A stretch of DNA of 6,241 nucleotides from Candidatus Cloacimonadota bacterium. Lineage in GTDB: Bacteria; Cloacimonadota; Cloacimonadia; Cloacimonadales; TCS61. This document shows positions 1-5,049 of the stretch, one piece after another. Made by a program: the position numbers and the translations under genes. The notes beneath the pieces are model-generated. The model was given only the letters and a program-made list of their open reading frames with translations. It searched no databases and was not told the DNA's origin. The stretch's first letter is position 1; every line of letters starts with the position of its first letter. Location: contig JACNIV010000060.1 of NCBI GenBank assembly GCA_014382915.1, forward strand, positions 1-6,241. The letters run 5' to 3'.

Positions 1-785
1 AACAAACACCGGCTATTGGCGGTACTATGGCTCAATTGGATAAGACATTTCCCACCAATGATTGTGCTATGTGTATTGTTTCACCAAAATTGGTGGATTG
101 TGGGAGACATCCGAATATTGAGATCATCACAAATGCAGAATTGGGAAAAGTGTTTGGTAAAGCTGGAAATTTCAAGGTTGAAGTAAAGAAAAAACCCAGA
201 TATGTTGATGAAGATAAATGCACCGGTTGTGCAGCTTGTACTCAAAATTGTCCTGTTTCAATTGCGCTTTATCCTGTTGAAAAAATATCTATTATACTTA
301 AAAAAGATGATAAAGACAAAGTAGATGCGATCCTCAAAGAATTTCAAGATAAGAAAGGCAATCTTATGCCTATACTCCAGAGCATCACCAGAGAATATAA
401 TTATCTTCCAGAAGATGTTCTGAATTATATCTCACAAAAACTCGATATTTCCATAACGAAAATATATCAAATAGCGACTTTCTATAATGCTTTTAGTCTG
501 AAACCTAAAGGAAAATATACAATTAATGTTTGTTTCGGAACTGCTTGTTATATAAAGGGAGGAAATAGAATACTGGAAGCATTTGAAAGGGAACTTGGCA
601 TTACAATGGGCAACACAACCGAGGATTTAATGTTCGGATTGGAAACCATATCCTGTTTTGGTTGTTGCGGTCAAGCTCCTGTTGTAACTGTGAATGAGGA
701 TATTTACGGGCATTTTCGTGTAACTCAGGTTCCAAAATTAATAAAAAAATACAAGGAGGTAGAGAGTGTCAAAACTAAAGCCTGA
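1..785 (+). CDS. HdrA-like flavoprotein/ferredoxin segment fused to NuoE/HndA-type [2Fe-2S] domain (5' partial)
   Basis: The left edge cuts this gene. The frame is open back to base 3 and reads QTPAIGGT just before the ATG at 27, which matches the run-up to the HdrA motif (IGG-MAQLDKTFPTNDC), so that ATG is internal. Counting from it, residues 1-60 are HdrA-like, with C13, C16 and C25. C65, C68, C71 and C75 form one CxxCxxCxxxCP ferredoxin motif. From about residue 95 the protein is a complete NuoE/HndA/HydC-type thioredoxin-fold domain whose [2Fe-2S] ligands are C169, C174, C210 and C214. In HdrA the ferredoxin insert is followed by a second cluster motif and the rest of the flavin domain; both are replaced here by NuoE. 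By family, NuoE-type subunits pass electrons to or from the NuoF-type flavoprotein, which is encoded downstream. The HdrA part would add a flavin or Fe-S entry point (inference). The last 20 bases overlap the next gene. The NuoE assignment is firm; how much HdrA lies upstream is unknown. Confidence 0.9.
   Translation, partial: QTPAIGGTMAQLDKTFPTNDCAMCIVSPKLVDCGRHPNIEIITNAELGKVFGKAGNFKVEVKKKPRYVDEDKCTGCAACTQNCPVSIALYPVEKISIILKKDDKDKVDAILKEFQDKKGNLMPILQSITREYNYLPEDVLNYISQKLDISITKIYQIATFYNAFSLKPKGKYTINVCFGTACYIKGGNRILEAFERELGITMGNTTEDLMFGLETISCFGCCGQAPVVTVNEDIYGHFRVTQVPKLIKKYKEVESVKTKA
753..760 (+). promoter_or_regulatory. Strong Shine-Dalgarno for the GTG start of the HndB-like gene
   Basis: AAGGAGGT lies inside the end of the upstream gene, 5 bases before the GTG at 766. 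It is a near-perfect anti-SD match. It decides the GTG start and implies translation coupled to the fused NuoE-type gene. Confidence 0.85.
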
Positions 786-1149
786 AGATTTAGCAATAAT
801 AACAGAAAGAATAAAAAGAACAATGATTCTCCGCGAGGGAACGGGTCGCGCAATAATTAGAGTTCACATGGGAACCTGTGGTATTGCTGCTGGTGCTCGC
901 ACCATTATGAACACATTAATGAACGAAATCGAGAGTAGAAATATAAAAGATATTATTCTTACAACTTCAAGCTGTGCGGGATTATGTAGTCGTGAACCGA
1001 TGATAACAGTTGAAGTTCAAAATCAACCTCCTGTAAAGTATGTAGATTTAACTCCTGAGAAAACAAAAATAATTTTTGATAAGCACATCCTTTCCGGAGA
1101 GATTGTAAAAGAATATGCCTTGGCATTTGGAAGTGAAAGAGTACCATAA
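766..1149 (+). CDS. hndB: HndB-like thioredoxin-fold [2Fe-2S] protein
   Basis: This 127-residue soluble protein matches the HndB type found in NADP-reducing [FeFe]-hydrogenase operons. Its central segment RVHMGTCGIAAGAR (residues 32-45) and the SSCAGLCSREP segment (68-78) carry Cys38, Cys70 and Cys74 as probable [2Fe-2S] ligands. In NuoE-type proteins the first ligand sits five residues before the second. Here that position (residue 33) is Val, followed by His34; as far as I recall this is usual for HndB-like members, so the cluster may be atypical or use another ligand. The role is a small electron-transfer or structural subunit beside the NuoE and NuoF homologues. The GTG start is supported by a strong SD, and the first 20 bases overlap the preceding gene, so the two are surely co-transcribed. 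The name rests on family resemblance and gene order, not on proof that the partner is a hydrogenase. Confidence 0.88.
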   Translation: MSKLKPEDLAIITERIKRTMILREGTGRAIIRVHMGTCGIAAGARTIMNTLMNEIESRNIKDIILTTSSCAGLCSREPMITVEVQNQPPVKYVDLTPEKTKIIFDKHILSGEIVKEYALAFGSERVP

Positions 1150-1264
1150 ATGCAATCAAACACTTAAAAAATTCTAAATACATATTATGGATTAAAGGTA
1201 TTTAGTATTTTAGTTGTCAAAATTTTAGGTATTTTGAATTTTAGAATTTTAGGAGTTTTTAATT
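1150..1264 (+). repeat. AT-rich leader with imperfect inverted repeat and ATTTTAG repeats
   Basis: This 115-base gap precedes the NuoF-type gene and contains no gene. Bases 1168-1181 and 1198-1211 form an inverted repeat matching at 13 of 14 positions (core CTAAATAC / GTATTTAG) around a 16-base loop. ATTTTAG then recurs at 1207, 1222, 1238 and 1246, and GAATTTTA is tandem at 1236-1251. The last copy runs into the Shine-Dalgarno AGGAG at 1251-1255, 9 bases before the ATG. It could be an mRNA stability or processing element, a weak regulator-binding site, or simply low-complexity AT sequence. No T-tract follows the hairpin in the manner of an intrinsic terminator. Confidence 0.5.
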
Positions 1265-3055
1265 ATGGCTTATAGATGTAATGCGTTGTTGTGTACTTGT
1301 ACAATGTGTGTTTCTGTTGGAGCTTTGAACATAAAGAGTAAGCTTGAAGAAGAAATTAAGAGATTCAATTTAGAAGACGAAGTTCAAATCATTCTTACAG
1401 GAAGTAGTTGGCTTTGCACAAGAGGTCCCACTCTAATAGTTCAACCTGATGATGTAGTGTATCAATTTTTAAAAGAAGAAGATATCCCTAATTTGGTTGA
1501 AGAACATTTCTTAAAAGGAAGACCTGTTCATTCTTTGATGTATCATCATCCTGAAGACTTACATCCTATTGAAAGATTACAGGATATACCTTTTTATCAT
1601 GACCAGAGACTTATTGCCCTTTGGAATAGAGGGATAATAGATCCTGATGAGATTGATGAATATATTGCCAGAGATGGCTATAAAGCATTGGTAAAAGTTT
1701 TACAAAATATGACACCGGAAGATGTGATACAGGAGATAAAGGATTCCGGATTAAGAGGAAGAGGAGGTGGAGGTTTCCCAACAGGGTTGAAGTGGGATTT
1801 TTGTAGAAAAAACCCGGGTTCTCCAAAATATTTGATCTGCAATGCTGATGAGGGTGATCCTGGTGCTTTTATGGACCGTTCGATTATTGAAGCAGACCCA
1901 CACTCTCTTATTGAGGGAATGTTGATCGCTGCTTATGCCATTGGTGCAGAAAAGGGTTATGTTTATGTGAGAAGTGAATATCCTCTGGCTATTAAAAGGT
2001 TAGACGGTGCAATTATTAAAGCCAGAGAATATGGTCTGCTTGGAAAGGGTGTATTTGGTTCTGATTTTAATTTTGATATGGAAATATTTCGTGGTGCTGG
2101 TGCATTTGTCTGTGGAGAAGAAACTTCTTTGATTCATTCAATAGAAGGTGAACCGGCAGAACCCAGACAGAGACCTCCATTTCCAGTAGAAAAAGGGCTT
2201 TGGGGGAATCCTACAAATATAAATAATGTTGAAACATTATCATGTTTGCCAAGAATAATAAATTTTGGAGCAAAATGGTTTGCCAGTATTGGTACTGAAA
2301 AAAGCAAAGGTACAAAGGTCTTTTCTCTCGCAGGAAAGATAAATAATGCTGGACTCGTGGAAGTACCTATGGGAATAACTTTGCGTGAAATGGTTTTTAA
2401 GATTGGTGGTGGAATTCCTAATAGAAAGAAATTTAAAGCTGTTCAGACTGGTGGTCCCTCCGGTGGAGTTATTCCTGAAAGTATGCTCGATCTGCCAATA
2501 GATTATGAACGCCTGCAGGAAGCTGGAGCAATTATGGGTTCAGGCGGAATGATTGTTATGGATGAAGATGATTGTATGGTTGATATTGCCAGATATTTTA
2601 TTGAATTCACCAGAGATGAATCCTGTGGAAAGTGTTCTTCCTGCAGAGAAGGTTTAGATGCAATGTATGAAATCTTAACTAATATTTGTAAAGGAAATGG
2701 TAAAGAGGGAGATATAGAATTTTTAGAAGAATTGGGAGAAGCAACTATAAATGCTTCAATGTGTGGATTAGGAAAGTCAGCTCCAAATCCTGTATTAACT
2801 TCAATTCGTCATTTTAGAGATGAATATGTTGCTCATATCAGGGATAAGAAATGTCCGGCTAAATCATGTGTAGATTTAATTGAATATTCAGTTGACCAGG
2901 AAAAATGTACTGGTTGCTTTATATGTAATGTGAATTGTCCGACAAATGCTATAATTGGAGAAAAGAAAAAACCTCAAACCATAGATAAAAGTAAATGTAT
3001 TAAATGCACTGTTTGTCTGGAATTATGTAGATTTGATGCTATAAAGGTTGGGTAA
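1265..3055 (+). CDS. hndC: NuoF/HydB/HndC-type NADH:ferredoxin flavoprotein subunit
   Basis: This 596-residue protein has the full HydB/HndC layout. Residues 1-85 are a thioredoxin-like [2Fe-2S] domain. Residues 105-440 are the FMN/NAD(H) core, with GLRGRGGGGFPTG (162-174), CNADEGDPGAF (192-202) and GAGAFVCGEETSL (277-289). The N3-type [4Fe-4S] site is C454, C457, C460 and C500. C530 and C535 are the conserved CPAxxC pair. The C-terminal 2[4Fe-4S] ferredoxin domain uses C548, C551, C554, C558 and C578, C581, C584, C588. By family, it oxidises or reduces NAD(P)(H) at FMN and exchanges electrons with ferredoxin; homologues are the flavin core of bifurcating hydrogenases and Stn/Nfn-like complexes. 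One oddity is in the N-terminal domain: the usual third ligand is Ser47, leaving C10, C15 and C51 plus an extra C12. The ATG has an AGGAG at 1251-1255. No HydA/HndD gene follows; a DRTGG gene starts 5 bases after the stop. Confidence 0.95.
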   Translation: MAYRCNALLCTCTMCVSVGALNIKSKLEEEIKRFNLEDEVQIILTGSSWLCTRGPTLIVQPDDVVYQFLKEEDIPNLVEEHFLKGRPVHSLMYHHPEDLHPIERLQDIPFYHDQRLIALWNRGIIDPDEIDEYIARDGYKALVKVLQNMTPEDVIQEIKDSGLRGRGGGGFPTGLKWDFCRKNPGSPKYLICNADEGDPGAFMDRSIIEADPHSLIEGMLIAAYAIGAEKGYVYVRSEYPLAIKRLDGAIIKAREYGLLGKGVFGSDFNFDMEIFRGAGAFVCGEETSLIHSIEGEPAEPRQRPPFPVEKGLWGNPTNINNVETLSCLPRIINFGAKWFASIGTEKSKGTKVFSLAGKINNAGLVEVPMGITLREMVFKIGGGIPNRKKFKAVQTGGPSGGVIPESMLDLPIDYERLQEAGAIMGSGGMIVMDEDDCMVDIARYFIEFTRDESCGKCSSCREGLDAMYEILTNICKGNGKEGDIEFLEELGEATINASMCGLGKSAPNPVLTSIRHFRDEYVAHIRDKKCPAKSCVDLIEYSVDQEKCTGCFICNVNCPTNAIIGEKKKPQTIDKSKCIKCTVCLELCRFDAIKVG

Positions 3056-3060
3056 TTATT

Positions 3061-3423
3061 ATGAAACTTATAGAAATACAAGAGCTGCTTGAAGCAGAAG
3101 TTCTTACAGGAAAATACGATCCTGAAAAAGAAATACAAATAGGTTGTTCATCAGATTTAATGAGTGAAATTTTAGCTTTTGGTAAACCAGGCTCTATTCT
3201 ATTAACAAGCTTAAAGAACATCCAGGTTATCAATACTGCTAATGTGGCTGATATAAAAGCAGTTTGTTTTGTTATGGGAAAAATCCCTGATGAAAATATT
3301 ATAAACTTAGCTAAAAAAAATGATATAGTGGTATTAATAACAAAACTTACAACGTTTGAAAGTTGTGGACGATTGTATAAAAATGGTCTCAAGAGCTGTA
3401 GTTATTTTAATCTTGATAAATAA
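3061..3423 (+). CDS. DRTGG-domain protein (first paralogue, cysteine-containing)
   Basis: This 120-residue soluble protein consists almost wholly of one DRTGG-type domain, recognised from the SSDLMSEIL segment (30-38), the alternating alpha/beta pattern, and similarity to the second copy at 4690-5034. The eponymous DRTGG motif is not literally present. DRTGG domains occur between the CobB-like and phosphotransacetylase parts of long Pta enzymes and as stand-alone proteins; their biochemical role is unclear, and a ligand-binding or regulatory role is an inference. It contains Cys29, Cys69, Cys102 and Cys113, whereas the second copy has none. The ATG lies 5 bases after the NuoF-type stop with no strong SD, so translation is probably coupled and the gene shares the redox operon. 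COG-style labels such as 'HPr serine kinase' sometimes attached to this family are not supported: no P-loop is visible. Confidence 0.82.
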   Translation: MKLIEIQELLEAEVLTGKYDPEKEIQIGCSSDLMSEILAFGKPGSILLTSLKNIQVINTANVADIKAVCFVMGKIPDENIINLAKKNDIVVLITKLTTFESCGRLYKNGLKSCSYFNLDK

Positions 3424-3425
3424 AA

Positions 3426-4358
3426 ATGGATGAAATAAGAAAAACCACAAAAATTCAAGAACTGACTTATGAACTAAAAATTAAAGATGTAATGAGTGAG
3501 AATATTGAAACAGTCAGTTCAAAAATGCCTATTAGTTCATTAAGAGATATTTTGTATAAAAAGCGAATTTCGGGGATTCCAATTGTAAATGACAACAAAC
3601 TTGTTGGTATTATTAGTATTGAAGATTTTATTAAATGCTTGGAACAAGGTGAAATGGATGCCTTAATAGAAGATAAGATGACAAAAAATATTAAAACCCT
3701 GTATGCTGATGAACCACTTGTTCATGCCGTTATGAAATTTGAAAAATATGGATTTGGTCGTTTTCCTATAATTTCAAGGAAAGATAAAAAGTTAGTAGGT
3801 ATTATTACTAAAAGTGATATTATTAAAGGAGTACTAAAGAAATTAGAAACAGCATATCATGACGAAGAGGAACGAAGATATAGAGCAAGTCATATTTTTA
3901 ATGATATTGTTGCTGATGAAGTTTTTTTAAAATTTCAGTATTATGTAGAAGGCAAGAACTTTGATAGAGCCGGAGAAGCTGCAACCGGACTAAAGAAAAC
4001 GCTTTATAGGCTTGGTCTCTCTCCGGAAATTGTGCGCAGAGCTGCTATTTCAACTTATGAAGCTGAGATCAATATAGTCGCATTTACTGAGGGGGGAGAA
4101 ATAATAGCTTATATTGATCCACATCAAATTAAAATCATTATAACAGATAAAGGACCCGGTATTCCGGATGTTAAGAAAGCCATGGAACCAGGCTTTTCTA
4201 CTGCTCCCGGATGGGTAAGAGAATTGGGATTTGGTGCTGGTATGGGATTGTCTAATATCAAGAAATTCACCGATAAAATGACTCTAAGATCAACAGTTGA
4301 AAAAGGAACACATTTAGAAATTATTATTAAGCTTAGTGATTATCGTAATGAAGATTAA
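3426..4358 (+). CDS. CBS-CBS-HATPase fusion, anti-sigma/Ser-Thr kinase-like
   Basis: This 310-residue soluble protein starts with two CBS domains (about 18-75 and 83-140), each ending in a typical LVGIIT/S-x-x-D stretch. A helical linker follows, then a GHKL ATPase domain (about 165-305). The ATPase motifs are complete: N-box YEAEIN (211-216), G1 DKGPGI (241-246), G2 GFGAGMGLSN (268-277) and G3 GT (294-295). No histidine-kinase DHp/H-box is seen, so it resembles RsbW/SpoIIAB-type anti-sigma kinases more than sensor histidine kinases. By family, CBS pairs bind adenosyl nucleotides. A nucleotide-gated kinase or ATP-dependent switch is a reasonable inference, but its target is unknown. The ATG is 2 bases after the preceding stop and lacks a clear SD, again suggesting coupling. 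The stop is followed by the only long intergenic gap in the window. Confidence 0.88.
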   Translation: MDEIRKTTKIQELTYELKIKDVMSENIETVSSKMPISSLRDILYKKRISGIPIVNDNKLVGIISIEDFIKCLEQGEMDALIEDKMTKNIKTLYADEPLVHAVMKFEKYGFGRFPIISRKDKKLVGIITKSDIIKGVLKKLETAYHDEEERRYRASHIFNDIVADEVFLKFQYYVEGKNFDRAGEAATGLKKTLYRLGLSPEIVRRAAISTYEAEINIVAFTEGGEIIAYIDPHQIKIIITDKGPGIPDVKKAMEPGFSTAPGWVRELGFGAGMGLSNIKKFTDKMTLRSTVEKGTHLEIIIKLSDYRNED

Positions 4359-4419
4359 TTTTTGTTAGTTGGAGAAATGACATATTTAGAGAATATTTTT
4401 TCATCAACTCATCGTGCTG

Positions 4420-4466
4420 TCCTTCTCTTTTTGATGAGAATAAGAAAGATATTCCAAAGAGAAGGA
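4420..4466. repeat. 11-bp perfect inverted repeat
   Basis: TCCTTCTCTTT (4420-4430) is exactly inverted as AAAGAGAAGGA (4456-4466) around 25 bases. A competing pair, TCATCAA (4401-4407) with TTGATGA (4431-4437), overlaps it. The arm resembles the CCCTCTCTT arm of the stem-loop at 4523-4543, which suggests related or decayed copies of one element. Confidence 0.55.
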
Positions 4467-4491
4467 ACATAAGAAAAGCAAGAAGAAATAA

Positions 4492-4518
4492 AGAGAAAAA
4501 AAATGATTTTTTTTCTTT
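4492..4518. repeat. A8/T8 palindrome
   Basis: Eight A (4496-4503) and eight T (4507-4514) flank TGA, and the outer bases AGAG/CTTT continue the pairing with one G-T wobble. It has some resemblance to a weak terminator of U-tract type, but the stem has almost no GC, so I do not call it one. Confidence 0.45.
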
Positions 4519-4522
4519 AGTT

Positions 4523-4543
4523 CCCTCTCTTTTCAAGAGAGGG
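4523..4543. repeat. REP-like stem-loop (CCCTCTCTT / AAGAGAGGG)
   Basis: A perfect 9-bp stem pairs 4523-4531 with 4535-4543 across a 3-base TTC loop, followed by TTAGGGTGAG. A palindrome of this style, with CCCTCTC and GAGAGGG arms and a TTAGGGTGAG tail, is one I recall as a dispersed intergenic repeat in several bacterial groups. The recollection is general and copy number here cannot be checked. No T-run follows on either strand, so it is unlikely to be an intrinsic terminator. Confidence 0.6.
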
Positions 4544-4557
4544 TTAGGGTGAGTTAT

Positions 4558-4626
4558 ATGGAGTTAGAAAATGTTGATTTTACAGAATTTCGAGTCGTAA
4601 GGATGCAGGACGACGACTCGAGATAA
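4558..4626 (+). other. Possible 22-codon leader ORF (unproven)
   Basis: An ATG at 4558 lies 4 bases after GGTGAG (4548-4553), which matches the 3' part of the SD consensus. It opens a short frame starting MELENVDF and ending VRMQDDDSR at a TAA (4624-4626). The second half is simply the translation of hairpin 1, and the stop falls 3 bases beyond that hairpin. The placement resembles a leader peptide over an attenuator, but chance is the simpler explanation; coding status is doubtful. Confidence 0.2.
4590..4621. repeat. Hairpin 1 of a paired inverted repeat (TCGAGTCGT / ACGACTCGA)
   Basis: TCGAGTCGT (4590-4598) is perfectly inverted as ACGACTCGA (4613-4621) around a 14-base loop. The stem extends to 12 pairs with one T-G wobble (4587-4589 with 4622-4624). 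It is much richer in GC than its surroundings. Confidence 0.75.
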
Positions 4627-4641
4627 AGAATATTTGTCGTT

Positions 4642-4667
4642 TCGACTCGACGTATCTTTCGAGTCGA
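4642..4667. repeat. Hairpin 2 of a paired inverted repeat (TCGACTCGA / TCGAGTCGA)
   Basis: TCGACTCGA (4642-4650) is perfectly inverted as TCGAGTCGA (4659-4667) around an 8-base loop. Its arms share the 8-mer TCGAGTCG or its complement with hairpin 1, so arm 1 can also pair with arm 3 and arm 2 with arm 4. It ends 22 bases before the next start codon and is followed by an A-run, not a T-run. Confidence 0.75.
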
Positions 4668-4681
4668 TACTCAGAAAAAAA

Positions 4682-4686
4682 GAGGG
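4682..4686 (+). promoter_or_regulatory. Close-spaced Shine-Dalgarno of the second DRTGG gene
   Basis: GAGGG lies only 3 bases before the ATG at 4690, closer than the usual 5-9. The paired hairpins end just upstream, so structure there could affect initiation. No other in-frame start nearby fits better, because the domain begins immediately. Confidence 0.55.
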
Positions 4687-4689
4687 AAA

Positions 4690-5034
4690 ATGATTAATTT
4701 AAAAGATATTGTGCAAAAACTTGGTCTAAAAGTAGTTACTGGGGATATTGATAGAGAAGTGAATGCAGGTTATGCAAGTGATTTGCTCAGTGATGTTATT
4801 GCAAATGCTCAAAAAGATAACATCTGGATTACTTTGCAAATTCATGTAAATATTGTAGCTGTGGCAAATTTACAGGAACTTGCAGGGATCATTCTTGTAA
4901 ATGGACGACAACCGGAAGAAACAACTTTGAAGAAAGCAGAACAGGAAAATATTCCACTTCTATTAACAGAATTACCAACTTTTGAAATTGTGGGAAAGCT
5001 TTATGAACTGGGAATACACGGTAATAGAGGATAA
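4690..5034 (+). CDS. DRTGG-domain protein (second paralogue)
   Basis: This 114-residue soluble protein is a single DRTGG-type domain. It carries the family-like AGYASDLLSDVIANA stretch (26-40), a NIVAVANLQELAGIILVNGR core (53-72) and a PLLLTELPTFEIVGKLYELG end (88-107). It is clearly related to the protein at 3061-3423, sharing SDL-x-S, the core strand order and a terminal TFE-x-x-G-x-LY, but it has no cysteine. It looks closer to the common stand-alone DRTGG proteins that sit near bifurcating hydrogenase genes in other anaerobes. The role is unknown; a small-ligand sensor partnering the ATPase or PHP proteins is an inference. It starts after the palindrome-rich gap and leads directly into the PHP gene, whose SD begins right after its stop. 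Confidence 0.85.
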   Translation: MINLKDIVQKLGLKVVTGDIDREVNAGYASDLLSDVIANAQKDNIWITLQIHVNIVAVANLQELAGIILVNGRQPEETTLKKAEQENIPLLLTELPTFEIVGKLYELGIHGNRG

Positions 5035-5035
5035 T

Positions 5036-5040
5036 GAGGT
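5036..5040 (+). promoter_or_regulatory. Shine-Dalgarno of the PHP gene
   Basis: GAGGT begins 2 bases after the preceding TAA and lies 9 bases before the ATG at 5050. It supports that start and coupled expression with the second DRTGG gene. Confidence 0.65.
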
Positions 5041-5049
5041 CTCAACAGG

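Larger units (their letters stand above)
4359..4689. other. 331-base gene-free, palindrome-rich intergenic region
   Basis: No convincing gene lies here. From left to right it holds a short AT-rich stretch; an 11-bp inverted repeat (4420-4430 / 4456-4466); a strongly purine-rich run (about 4436-4506) ending in an A8/T8 palindrome (4492-4518); a 9-bp stem-loop (4523-4543) followed by TTAGGGTGAG; a possible 22-codon leader ORF (4558-4626); two GC-richer hairpins (4590-4621, 4642-4667); and the SD of the next gene. The flanking genes belong to one functional set, so this may be an inserted repeat cluster or a regulatory leader. Confidence 0.7.

Noticed and set aside
27..29. ATG at 27 as the true start of the first gene
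   Set aside because: The frame is open upstream to the window edge and encodes residues (PAIGGT) that continue the HdrA motif; there is no good SD, so the gene begins outside the window.
32..223. 63-codon minus-strand frame
   Set aside because: Antisense to the conserved HdrA-like segment; no recognisable domain.
959..1183. 74-codon minus-strand frame
   Set aside because: Mostly antisense to the HndB-like gene; sequence resembles no family.
1214..1247. Promoter before the NuoF-type gene (TTGTCA ... TAGAAT)
   Set aside because: The spacer is 22 bases and AT-rich DNA gives such matches by chance.
1611..1826. 71-codon minus-strand frame
   Set aside because: Antisense to the conserved FMN-site region of the NuoF-type gene.
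3039..3392. 117-codon minus-strand frame with hydrophobic stretches
   Set aside because: Lies opposite the first DRTGG gene; hydrophobicity follows from the antisense of Lys/Asp/Asn-rich coding DNA.
4377..4472. 31-codon plus-strand ORF beginning MTYLENIF
   Set aside because: The GGAG is only 2 bases from the ATG, the peptide is unlike any family I know, and half of it is inverted-repeat sequence.
4333..4536. 67-codon minus-strand frame with an apparent membrane segment
   Set aside because: Its hydrophobic part is the antisense of the purine-rich tract, it starts with TTG inside a palindrome, and it overlaps the end of the CBS-HATPase gene.
4507..4543. Intrinsic terminator after the CBS-HATPase gene
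   Set aside because: The 9-bp stem-loop is not followed by a T-run on either strand, and the T-run at 4507-4514 precedes it.
4590..4667. CRISPR array
   Set aside because: The four repeat units are only 8-9 bases, alternate in orientation and have unequal short spacers; no cas gene is present.
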